Assembly (NCBI GenBank): GCA_027422505.1
Contig: JAPQWV010000001.1
Span: 7,626,001 to 7,690,000, forward strand
Direction: 5' to 3'
DNA from: Craterostigma plantagineum
Taxonomy: Eukaryota > Streptophyta > Magnoliopsida > Lamiales > Linderniaceae
DNA length: 64,000 bases
Both the position numbers and the translations under genes were made by a program. A model generated the notes under the pieces. It searched no databases, was not told the DNA's origin, and saw only the letters and a list, made by a program, of their open reading frames with translations. This document shows positions 21,734-31,648 of the stretch, piece after piece. Every line of letters begins with the position of its first letter. Position 1 is the first letter of the stretch.

Positions 21734-23723
21734 AGGCGACATCAGTCGTCCCGGTCCATCTCAGGAGGCGTCCGTACCCTTCGTGACGAACGAGCAGTTC
21801 CGGGCCGCTCTCTCTGCCGCTGTACAGTCTATGGAAGACAAACTCACGGAGAGAGTACTCCAAGCACTCGAGGCATCCCGAAGAGATACCGGGAAAGCAC
21901 CTGCCTCTGAAGGCCCTTCGTCACAAATCAACCCCACACCTCCACAACCCACACCCACCGACCCTCTAGCCACTTCCTCCATCTTCGTCAATCCATACAC
22001 AATTCCCATCACCGAGCTCCACGACATTCTCCTCGCCCGTCTGATAGGCCTTTCCATCCGATCACCGTAAGAAGAATCCCTCTATAGGCGATTGGTGGAC
22101 CATCCTGAGCCACCGAATGACACCTGCCGAGGCCAAAGCTCCCATTCACGGCGCAGACATGACGATCCTGACGATCAGGACCCTCATGAGGGGGAGAAGA
22201 GGCCAAGGACATCAACAAGTGGCCAAGGACAAGGCTCGGGCGCTACGCAGACAAGCGCTGGAACTGGTGAAACCCAAACACAAACCCACCAAACCCAAAC
22301 ACAAACCACCCACCAAACACAAACCACCCAAACTACCTACACCACGCATCGCACCGCCCACATCGAACTACCAACCTTTCACCTCAGGACGCCTCCGCCC
22401 ACACCACCGATCTACTCAAGCCCCTTGCTTCCGGAAGAAGAAGCAAGTGCTGCGATGCTTGTAGCTCTAGCTGCTACCCAAGCCACTCCCTCTGTCGCTC
22501 CAGACCAACCGGGACCCTCTGGACATGGCGTCAATCCACACGAGGTCCTAGACAAGTATATCTTCGAAGGACAGTGGATGACCCATTCCATGCCCGAGGA
22601 GCATCAAAGACGACGGCTTCACGACGTTCGGTGCTTTCTACAACAAGCGTCTATAGACCTCGTAATCATAGAATTCGACGAGCTTCAGGAAGGTGAAGAC
22701 TACGAGCGAGATATCCCAAGGCTACCATAGTTAATCGCTCAACAGGCGGTTCCCTCTCAAAGGCTAACGCCAGGGACCGTTCGGATCGACACGCCATGGG
22801 AGAACATCCGAATAGAAATTTCCTTCCTAGAAGAAGTTCGTGAGAATATTTGGAGGTCTCCGGACAGAGTGAAGAAGCCGAACGAGTTCGAGCTTAGAGG
22901 GATCTCTCATTGGGATCAGCAGAAGAGGATGACCTACCTCTGGATGCTGACCAAACTAGGACCTGATGTTAGGCTGGGGATGACTAAGGCACAAGCCAAG
23001 AGCCATTATAAGAGTCTCTCTCCAATAAGCCAACTACTCAGCGTCTACTGTGACAAAGGAGGACTTCCAACACCTCATTACACAATTGAGCGTGTAGATA
23101 GAACTCGAGAACATCTGAGCGAGAGCGACCTACCGTACATTCCGGCTGAAGAAGTGTACAACTTATATCAGCTATATGTGGGAAAGTACAAAGGTCCTCA
23201 AGGCTTCATCAAGAAAGAAGGACTCGAGGGTCTCTACCGGTTCATGATGCGCCAAGTCAAGTACTATGCCGCACACGACCTTCAGATGGCTGTAGAGAGC
23301 AATATGAAGAAGGTCAACATGACCGCTCCGCTCAACAAAGGACCTGAGATCGAAGGGCTTCCCAACAATCACGTGCACATCAGCTCAGTCCTAGGCATCA
23401 CCTACCACAATCCAATAGCAAAGAAGAATAGGTTGATGCTGAAGACTGAAATCAACAAGTTTTGTGATGGGACGCTCAAGGTCATCAGGAGGAATATCGA
23501 CCAGAGGTTGGAAGAAATAAATAGAGACACTATGCTGAGGATCCACAGGTTCGTGAGAGAACAGCCGCTCCTAATGGAATTGCTTGAAGATATCGAGGAG
23601 CGACTGGAGCTGAGGATCACACTGAGGAACTACGAGTATGCGCTGGGCTTACGCAGATCGTATTACGCCCGACGAGGACAAACGGCGCGGAAACGCAATC
23701 AAGCACAAAGGGGGAGATTGTAG
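21734..23723 (+). pseudogene. env-position frame of element C (5'-truncated, two stops)
   Basis: One continuous frame broken only by TAA at 22068-22070 and TAG at 22728-22730. It begins in the middle of the gene at GDISRPGPS, where element A inserted. A Ser/Thr/Pro/Gln-rich linker and an acidic RRHDDPDDQDPHEGEK stretch come first. A folded-looking C-terminal domain of about 300 residues follows (QQKRMTYLWMLTKLGP, LEGLYRFMMRQVKYYAAHDLQM, DGTLKVIRRNIDQRLEEIN). The frame runs through the polypurine tract (encoding QRGR) and stops at TAG inside the first bases of the LTR. No transmembrane segment is evident. Function unknown. Confidence 0.82.
23707..23718 (+). other. Polypurine tract of element C
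   Basis: AAAGGGGGAGAT directly before the LTR TG; also the end of the env-position frame. Confidence 0.88.
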
Positions 23724-24068
23724 AGTATACGTTTAATTGTGCTTGATATTATTAGTTGTCCTTGTAATTAGGGGCGTTTTGTATAGTAGTGCTTAGAATA
23801 GGACTAGTTTGATATGTATACCAAGTTTGTTTGGTATAAATACATGTAAATCAATTGAGCTGAATAGAGAAAGTTTAGAGAATTGATCCGAAGTGCTTGC
23901 AATTCGATTTCTAGAAAGAGAAACAACAGTAACTTTCTCACTCTAATTGAATTCTCTCTAGTGTTCTTAACTTGAGTTTTTCGATCGAATTCAATTGATT
24001 ATCTAAACGATCGAATTACTATGAATTCTAGCCTAGGATCGTAGAGTTGTTAATCTGAGGACTTAACA
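23719..24068 (+). repeat. 3' LTR of element C
   Basis: 350 bp, from TGTAGAGTATAC to GGACTTAACA, with TATAAATA near 23835. Its ends are fixed by comparison with the inverted copy at 30344-30695, after which the two flanks diverge. Confidence 0.88.
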
Positions 24069-24960
24069 GATTCGTAGCAACTGAAAGCTGACTGCATTGA
24101 CTATGTCAAAACAAAAGCTTCAAACGGCTCTTTTAATGTGCCTAACGGCTGTATCAAGATTGGAAGAATATAAAAGTAGAAGAGAAAAGCATAAACAATA
24201 GAAGCATCCTAGATGAAACAAGCACAAAGCCAAAGAGTGATCCGAGCGAGAAAAACAGGAGCATGAATACAAAATCAAAAGGGTTCTTTTCTCATGTGTG
24301 GAAAAGATAGAGTGCTACAAAGTTCAAATCCACACAATAGATAGATGAACGACATATATTAGTTGAGTGAAAATCTGAACATAAAGACATTAAACTATGT
24401 GTTTGCAGTCTTCACACAAAGACGTAAAAGAAGTGCTTGAAGTCTACCGTTGGAGTGTAAAAAGCTGCCGGTCGATCCGACGGACTCTAAAACACTGTAG
24501 AAGTCGATTGACCTTGCGTGGCAATCGATGTGAGTTCACTAGAATAGCTAACTAGGTCTTAGCGGGTATGTTAAACGAGTGCAATGTGTTGATCGAAGTT
24601 CTAGTGAATCCTTCCTTGCGAGAAAAAAAGGGGGAAGTAGGAGTACTGAGACTCCAAACTTCTATAAACAAATCGTGTGTCCGTTGCATTGCATTCATAC
24701 ATATCTCACATGCATTGTTGAAGCATTTTAAGTGTTACTTGCTTTAACTTGCATAGTTTTGAAATATTTTTGCAAGATCCCACAAACCGATTTTAGGAGA
24801 ATTAAGTTGAGTATTTTCCTCTTGTTTTAAACCCAAACTCGATTAATTTATCGATGCTTAAACATTTTCAAGAACACAAGTTAGTGTAGCTCAAGTATTT
24901 TAAGAGTTTTAAAAGTGTTTATTCACCGCCCCTCTAAACACTAAACCACTCCTGACAAAA
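24069..24960. other. Possible LTR fragment of an older Copia element
   Basis: No frame of note. The right end (TTCACCGCCCCTCTAAACAC near 24930) and the long AT-rich run before it resemble the end of kilobase-sized plant Copia LTRs, but I find no second copy, PBS or clear boundary. Element C inserted next to or inside it. Confidence 0.3.
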
Positions 24961-25099
24961 ATCACCAGAGAGCATACACTTGGACGTGACATTTTAGGTT
25001 GGGGGGAATTAAGGGTGCAAGGGTTTTTTTATTATTATTTTTATTTGCTTCATATAGAAATTGGTGACGATCAACCACCACAACTGAATTTGCACAAAC

Positions 25100-25175
25100 A
25101 AGCATTTCGGACACACAATATACACACACATACACACACACACACAGATATATATAGAGAGAGGGAGAGAGAGAA
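25100..25175. repeat. Microsatellite cluster (CA)n-(TA)n-(GA)n
   Basis: Adjacent short runs of CA, TA and GA dinucleotides. Open frames here are artefacts. Confidence 0.85.
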
Positions 25176-25269
25176 ATCTTATTGTGCTCACTTTATGTGA
25201 GCACCTTATGTTGGCACCTTTGACGTGGCATTGATCGGTGCCACATCAACATGCCAAATCAGCATGGGA

Positions 25270-25695
25270 TATGGATGTCAACGAGGCGGGGCGGGGATTA
25301 GATCCTCATCCCCGTCCCCGCATCGACGGGGAATCCCCATCCCCGTTCCCACGAACCAAATGGGGAAAAAATCGTCCCCGTCCCCGTCGGATCCGCGCCC
25401 ACGCGGGGATTCCCCGTCCCCGCAATTTTCTTTAAAAAATTTATTATTTTTATAAATTGAATATATTATTTAAAGTAAATTTTAAATATTATAACAATAA
25501 AAAATGGCTAAAAAAATTTTAAACTATAATAGTATAAATTATGTATAAAAAGATATTAATTTAAGGTATACAACAGTTTATTTAAATAATATTCATGGCG
25601 GGGAACGGGGCAGGGATCCCCGCGGGGAGGGCGACTATGATCCCCGTTCCCGCCAGCGGGGAAGATCTTCTTCATCCCCGCCTCGTGGGGACTAA
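25270..25695. mobile_element. GC-rich foldback (MITE-like) element
   Basis: Two arms rich in CGGGGA/TCCCCG: 25270-25430 and 25590-25695. They are imperfect reverse complements (CGAGGCGGGG at the left, CCCCGCCTCG at the right) and flank an AT-rich middle. Many internal hairpins are possible. It lies across the broken 5' end of the element J gag. Exact ends and TSD are not clear. Confidence 0.55.
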
Positions 25696-26350
25696 AATTG
25701 AGCATGTTACTGACGTAAATTCACCGAAGGAATTGTGGCAAGTACTTGACCGGATGTTCACTCCAAAGAACATCATGAGGTTACAATTTGTAGAGAACAA
25801 ACTTGCTGGAATAATTCAAGGTAATCTTTCGATTCCGGAAAATTTTCAGGAAGTGAAAGCCTTATGCGCTGAAATTTCAGAATTGGACATGGAGGGCGCT
25901 CTGAGTGATGCTCGTCTACGAAGATATCTCATTTGCGAAATTCGAAAGGAATTTATGCGGTTCATTTCTTCTATCCAAAGGTGGGCTACACAACCTTCAA
26001 TCATTGAAATGGAGAATTTGCTTTCAAATCAGGAAGCGCTAGTGAAGCAAATGACGGGAGGTAATAAGCAACCACTTCGGACGCTCTTTACGTAAAGCAT
26101 AAAGGAAATGGTAAATTTATCTCGAACGGTGGTTCTAATGGCAACACACATTTCAAAAATGATGGGCAGTCTTCATCCCGAGATTTCTCTAAGAATTGCT
26201 CGGAAAGCCGGGACATATTAAGCGCAATTATACAATGAAAATCAAGTGTGAGAGGTGCGGCAAACCAGGCCATATTCAACGGAACTGTCGTGTAAAACTC
26301 ACAAGCGAAAGAGCGAATGTTGCACACGAAGCTAATGAAACCAAGCAAGT
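25696..26350 (+). pseudogene. gag: gag remnant of element J
   Basis: LWQVLDRMFTPKNIMRLQFVENKLAG...ARLRRYLICEIRKEF...NLLSNQEALVKQM is the Copia gag (UBN2-type) domain. A stop at 26093 ends it. The zinc knuckle CERCGKPGHIQRNC follows in another frame (26248-26289). The N-terminus is lost at the foldback. Confidence 0.82.
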
Positions 26351-26400
26351 CAAATGATATCAATGTTTTTTTTATTGAAGACATTGAATAGCCTAGTATT

Positions 26401-26700
26401 GTGAATGACATTACTCAGCATGAAGAATCGCATGCTAATGCCTCGATAGACTATACCAATGATTGGATTGTTGATTTCAGTTGCTCTCTCCATGCAACCG
26501 GAGATGACTATTTATTGTCAGATATTCGTCCACATAAAGGAAAAAGAGTTATTGTGGCGGCTGATAACTCTTTGCATCCGGTTGTTAAAGGAGGACATTT
26601 CGGCATTGAGAAAAATGTTTCTCTTGGTGACGTTTATCATGTTGCGGGGTTGAAGAAAAATCTTGCTTCGGTTTCTCAGTTTGTGGACGCTGGGGGGTAA
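26401..26700 (+). pseudogene. pol: Protease remnant of element J
   Basis: DWIVDFSCSLHATGD aligns with the Copia protease active site, where the usual DSGCS is expected. Here the triad reads DFS, so the site is damaged. It runs on through NSLHPVVKGG and VYHVAGLKKNLASVSQF. Confidence 0.8.
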
Positions 26701-26749
26701 CTTCTTTTTGGGCCTACTAATGTTAAAATAATATCTAATATTAAACATT

Positions 26750-27560
26750 TTCGATTGTGATATTTTATTTACAGGAAATAGAAAAGATTCGTTATATGTG
26801 GTTTCGGCTAATGACGCATATATTGAGAAGACAAGTCAAATTACTAGCACGACTCTTTGGCATGCTCGCTTGAGGAGCTTCGATCACATTAGAATTGGTA
26901 TGGCGTACATGCTGATTTAATGGGGCCGACTTGAACGCCCAGCTATCTGGTTTGCGTTACATCGTGGTTTTCGTCGACGAATTTTCTCAATTTGCTTGGG
27001 TGTTCTTCTTATTTATAAATTTTATGAATTCAAGAAGCAAGTTGAGAAAGAATTCCAGCTGCAGATACGTTGCGTGCACATTGATAATGAGGGAGAATTT
27101 ACCTCGGATCAGTTTATAAATTAGTGCAAGGCACACGACATTTGACGTCAAATGACATGTCCGGACACTTAGTAACAAAACGGAGTTGTTAACGTATGCC
27201 GGCGCATCTTACTTCCATATGTTTATCGTGGTTACATTGGAAGAAGCTTCCAAGAGAATTATGGGCAGCGACTTCTTATCGGCGTGTCATGTCATTAATC
27301 GCCTTCCGCCATGGCCCGAGACAGAATTCTCAATTTTTGAAGCGTTATATCTTTGCAAACCCAATGTGAGATATTTTTCGTTTTTTTGGCTCGGTGTGCT
27401 ATGTTCATATTCCTAAAGCTAATCGGACCAAACCTGATCCGAAGGCCAGGAGTTATATTTTTGTTGGTTATGATACTCAAAGAAAAGGTGGAGATGCATG
27501 GACTTGGAATCGAGAAAAGTTATAGTTTCTCGTGACGTTGTCTTCGACTAAACTTCAGCT
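26750..27560 (+). pseudogene. pol: Integrase remnants of element J
   Basis: Fragments in several frames: TTLWHARLRSFDHI (zinc-region start), LRYIVVFVDEFSQFAWVFF (core beta strands) and NRLPPWPETEFSIFEALY (C-terminal part). The DDE set cannot be read as one protein. Confidence 0.65.
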
Positions 27561-28079
27561 GTTGATATAGTTGAAGATAATCGCAGCCTTCAACCTTTCA
27601 TAGGAAAAAATGCTTCGGATGAAAAGGAAAGTGATGATACTTTAGTTCAAGATAATTTTCAGAAAAATGATGTTATTGAAGCAGCGTCTAGGAGTAAGAA
27701 ATCAACCCAATTATTTGAACGACTATGAAGTGCAGCTGATCATTTCTCTTCTTTGGCTTGCTTTGCGGTGGGAGTATACGCAAACAAGCCGAAGTCTTAT
27801 GATAAAGCTAAAGGCATTACAGAATGATAAGAAGCAATGAATGAAGAAATATTGGCGTTTAATTAAAGTTGCACGTGGGTCTTTCTGATATTGCTGCATA
27901 TTTTTAAATCTCGTGCATGTGCCTTTTTTACTAAAAAGTTTACTTTTCCGTTGTGCCAAATCTTTCTGATCCATATTGTTGGTTCATCATTAGGGTCAAC
28001 ATTTACGTGTCTGCTTTTATCTTCTGTTGCATCCATACCGGGACCACTTTAGAATCAATTACTTGTAAATGGTTTACAA

Positions 28080-28735
28080 GTTAAAGAAGTAGATCGATGG
28101 AACTATCGATAGATATAAGGCCCGTCTAGTTGCTCATGGATTTTCTCAACGATGTGATGAAGATTACGATGAGACTTGCAGCCAGGTAGTGAAGACGACA
28201 ACAGTTCGGACGATCATATCATTGGCTTCTCAAAAACATTGGGTATTATGGAAGCTTTACGTAAATGCTTTTCTTTACAGAGAATTAGAACGAGATGTAT
28301 TTATGGAGCACCCTTAGGGATTTGTTTCAAAGGAGTTTCCCGACTATATTTGCCGTCTTAAGAAGGCTTTGTATGGTCTAAACAAGCTTCAAGAGCTTGG
28401 TTGGGCAAGATTGCTCAGTATCTTGTTGCGGTTCAAAATATTCAAGTGCATATTCAAGTTTATTTATCAAGAAAAATTTAGCGAAGTGCACTACGCTCCT
28501 TCTCTATGTCGACGATATGATCATTACTGGCGACGACGATGATGAGATAAGATGTCTTCGTGATGTTTATCTTTTCGTTTCGAGATGAAGAATCTTGGAG
28601 AAGTAGCTACTTTCTCGGCTTTGAAGTTCGAAGATCATAGGGATATTTTCATTTCTCAAAGCGCACACGCTGCAAATTTACTTACTCGTTTTAATATGAC
28701 AACGTCGAAGCCAATGACGTCTCCTATGTAGACAA
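28080..28735 (+). pseudogene. pol: Reverse transcriptase remnants of element J
   Basis: [24 protein letters not shown] sequence and the catalytic [13 protein letters not shown] are visible in shifting frames with several stops. Confidence 0.72.
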
Positions 28736-28737
28736 AT

Positions 28738-29300
28738 ATGAAGTTAGCTAAAGATGGAGGACAAGTACTGAAGGATGCTACACTGTTTTTGCAACTTGTT
28801 GGAAGCTTACTTTATTTATCTATTACGCGATCGGATATTTCTTACTCTGCTGGAGTTCTTTATCAATTTATGGAGAAACCATGTACGAATCATCTCATCG
28901 CAACAAAGAGGATCCTTCGATATGTAAAAGGCACTTTGAATTATGGGCTGTGGTATAAGCATCACGACTCTTTCTTGCTGGCTGGTTATGTAGATGCGGA
29001 TTGGCCCGGTGGCGCTCCACAACAGGTTATTGTTTCAATACAGGTTCAGCAACAATCTCGTGGTGTAGTAAGAAGCAACACACCGTCTCTCTTTGTAGTT
29101 GTGAAGTTGAGAATGTAGCGCCTACTTTAGCTACTAAGGAGTGTATATGGCTTAAAAAGCTTATCGATGAAATCTTATTTGCTTTGGATTATCCCACCTT
29201 GATTTATTGTGACAACGAAAGTGCGATCAAGCTTACTGCGAATCCCGTATTTCATCACATCGTAACACATTATCACTTTATTCGTTGAGAAGGTCTTGAC
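28738..29300 (+). pseudogene. pol: RNase H remnant of element J
   Basis: LVGSLLYLSITRSDISYSAG, KRILRYVKGTLNYGLWY and AGYVDADW in one frame. After a frame change near 29000, [20 protein letters not shown] and [17 protein letters not shown] continue. The order is that of Copia RNase H. It stops at 29286. Confidence 0.8.
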
Positions 29301-29375
29301 TCAAGAAATTCAGCTGTTTGAAGTCAAAGGCTCCTGGTATTGTTGATGGAACATTTTCACCAAGGGAGAGTACCG

Positions 29376-30343
29376 TTAATTAGTAAAAATAGTTACTAAT
29401 ATTTTAAATACTTGCAGTTCTGAAGTGGAGTCAAATTATTTTGAGAATCTCATTTGCACTCACGTGTATGAACAAATACTGAGAGCAGTTGAGTGCAAAA
29501 ATGAAAACTCTGTGGGTGGACTGTCACGTCGAGTCTTATATTTTACTGTAGTTGTCTAATCATATCTTAATGTAATAATAACCTAAGGTTGCTTAATTAA
29601 TCCTATGACCTGATTGGACATCAAATTCCATCTCACATCTATTAAGTAAACGGTATAGATGACATACATGTTAGTTTTAGAGTGGAACCTCACAAGAGCT
29701 TATATGAAGGGGCTTTTTGAGATTGATTCGATCCTTCTAATTAGTTTGGTGGAAGTCGAGCGACGATGGGATTCAAATTTGAATTATTTAAAAAGCTACA
29801 CCATCAACTGATGCAGTGAGCGTATTTATCTAGTCGAAACGACAGTAACAGATGATTATCGTGGATGGAAAAACTCATTTGTTGGTCTTCTGTTGAGAAG
29901 AAAGCTTGTTGAGATATCAAACTCAGTCAGAAATTGGATACATTAACAATTGTGACATAAGCTTTTGGTCTATTATATCGATTTCAATTTGCTTTAGAGT
30001 CAAACCTACATGAGCTTGTATGCTGGACTTTCAGGATTGATTCAATTTAGTGGAAATTGAGTGTCAGGCCTACATCACATATTTTCATTTAAGTGCCGAA
30101 CCCCATTGCTTTTAAAATAATTTATAAGGACCAATATTATGTTTGAGATGAAAGACTCACTTACCCTTTATTCTTGCGAAAATTACATATATTGCCATCA
30201 CTTCTCCATCTAATCAAAACTACGTTGAAACAAAAAAAAATCATCGAAAGGTGGCTCAATCTGGTCGTTATAGATCAAATGAGGTAAAATCGACCTTATT
30301 TTTCATGGTTCCTCATAACCAACGAAAATTTTTCGATGTTTAT
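29376..30343. other. Unassigned intergenic stretch with a diverged direct repeat
   Basis: No gene seen. Segments at about 29668-29780 and 29985-30080 share a diverged pattern (TTAGAGT...AACCT...GAGCTT then GGATTGATTC), possibly remnants of a duplicated or LTR-like sequence. Confidence 0.3.
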
Positions 30344-30695
30344 TGTTAGGTCCTACGATTAACAAATCTATGATCCTAGGCATGAATTCTAAGTAATTCG
30401 ATGATAATGATTGACATTAAGATTCGATCGAAAAACTCAAATGAAGAACAAGAGAGAGAATTCGAGTAGAGTGAGAAAGTTACTATTGTTTCTCTCTCTA
30501 GAAATTGAATTGCAAGCCTTTCGGATCAATTTTCAAAACTTTCTCTATTGATTGCGATTGTTTACAAAGTATTTATACCAAACACACTTGGTATAAATAT
30601 TTAACTAGTCCTAATCTAAGGACAAATATAAGAAAAGCCCCTAAATACAAGGACATCTAATAAAATCAAAGCACAATCAGAATTGATCTTCTACA
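30344..30695 (-). repeat. 3' LTR of element E
   Basis: 352 bp, TGTTAGGTCC...CTTCTACA on the plus strand. It is a reverse-complement match to C's LTR at both ends, with the LTR TATA motif (TATAAATA on the minus strand) near 30580-30600. Confidence 0.88.
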
Positions 30696-30707
30696 TTCTC
30701 CCCCTTT
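30696..30707 (-). other. Polypurine tract of element E
   Basis: Minus strand AAAGGGGGAGAA directly before the LTR TG; also coding for the end of the env-position frame, as in C. Confidence 0.85.
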
Positions 30708-31279
30708 GTGCTTGATTGCTTGTCCGCCTTAGTTGTCCTCGTCGGGCGAAGAATGACCTGCGCAAGCCCAGCGCATGCTAAAAGTTCCTGAGCGTGTTCC
30801 TTAGCTCCAGTCGCTCCTCGATATCTTCAAGTAGTTCCATTAGGAGCAGCTGTTCTCTCACAAACATGTGGATCCTCAGCATCGTATCTCGATTGATTTC
30901 TTCCAACCTCTGCTCTATATTTCTCCTGATGTTCTTGAGCGTCCCATCACAGAATTTGTCTATCTCAGTCTTCAGCATCATCCTAGTCTTCTTCACGATC
31001 GGATTGTTGTAGGTGACGCCTAGGACTGAGCTGATGTGCACGTGATTGTTGGAAGCCCTTCGATCTCAGGTCCTTTGTTGAGTGGAGCGGTCATGTTAAC
31101 CTTCTCCATGTTGCTCTCCAGAGCCATCTGAAGGTCGTGTGCGGCGAAGTACTTGACTTGGCGCATCATGAACCGGTAGAGTCCCTCGAGTCCTTCTTTC
31201 TTGATGAAGCTTTGAGGACCTTTGTTCTTTTCCACGTATAGCTGATAGAGACAGTATACCTCATCAGCGGGGATGTACG

Positions 31280-31284
31280 GTAGT
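31280..31284. repeat. Target-site duplication of the F/G composite (left copy)
   Basis: GTAGT immediately before F's LTR TG; the second copy is at 50060-50064, immediately after G's LTR CA. Confidence 0.9.
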
Positions 31285-31590
31285 TGTTGGTCCCGAAATG
31301 CACCAAACAAGGAATCAAAGAAGCTAGATGGAATGGAATGGAATGAAAAGGGAGAATTTCTCACCTTGTAGTGTGTGTAGTGTGTGAAAACGAATTTTAG
31401 CTTTTTGATCTTTGATTACCTTTCAAAGTGAGTTGGTAACACCTTATATACCACATTAACCCTAGGTATATTAAGGCCCAATCACTAAAAATAAAATAAT
31501 TACAATCTAGTCCAAAGCCCAAGTTAAAGATAATTACATAATTAATCTCAAGACTTAAACTATTGACACAATCAATTAAATATCCTAACA
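31285..31590 (-). repeat. 3' LTR of element F
   Basis: 306 bp, TGTTGGTCCCGAAATGC...TATCCTAACA, with a TATA box (TATATAAGG on the minus strand) near 31433-31441. Identical by eye to 45613-45918. Confidence 0.93.
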
Positions 31591-31602
31591 ATCTCCCCCT
31601 TT
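31591..31602 (-). other. Polypurine tract of element F
   Basis: Minus strand AAAGGGGGAGAT abutting the LTR. Confidence 0.9.
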
Positions 31603-31648
31603 GTGTCAATTGTTGGGAGTCTTGAATCTTGGGCGTTGGGATGGTGGA

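Larger units (their letters stand above)
21729..24068 (+). mobile_element. Element C: 3' end of a Copia element (family of E), interrupted by A
   Basis: Plus-strand remnant: the C-terminal two thirds of an env-position frame, polypurine tract and 3' LTR. The rest should lie to the left of element A, outside the window. It is the same family as element E: the proteins share long identical stretches, and the LTRs are 350 and 352 bp with matching ends. Confidence 0.9.
25690..29375 (+). mobile_element. Element J: old, heavily decayed Copia element
   Basis: Plus-strand remnants of gag, protease, integrase, RT and RNase H in Copia order, each broken by stops and frameshifts. It belongs to a different lineage from C/E/F: gag has the CRCGKPGH-type knuckle and the protease frame is not fused to the long SIRE-style gag. 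LTRs are not recognisable. The most degraded element in the window, hence the oldest. Confidence 0.85.
30691..31284 (-). pseudogene. C-terminal end of env-position frame of element E
   Basis: Covers YIPADEVYCLYQLYVEKNKG, LEGLYRFMMRQVKYFAAHDLQM and DGTLKNIRRNIEQRLEEIN, nearly the same as element C. There is a frameshift near 31035 and a TAG at about 30778-30780, after which the same frame continues (HALGLRRSFFARRG) through the polypurine tract to a TAG in the LTR. It joins 50060 onwards across the composite insertion. Confidence 0.82.

Noticed and set aside
22117..22464. 115-codon Lys/Pro-rich frame overlapping C's env-position gene
   Set aside because: Alternative frame of the ACC/CAA-rich linker; not conserved as a frame in E.
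25225..25455. Short frames rich in SPSP/RPRP in the foldback
   Set aside because: Products of TCCCCG repeats in all frames; not genes.
31020..31364. A separate 114-codon protein at E's C-terminal part
   Set aside because: Its first residues come from F's LTR; the rest is E's env-position gene.
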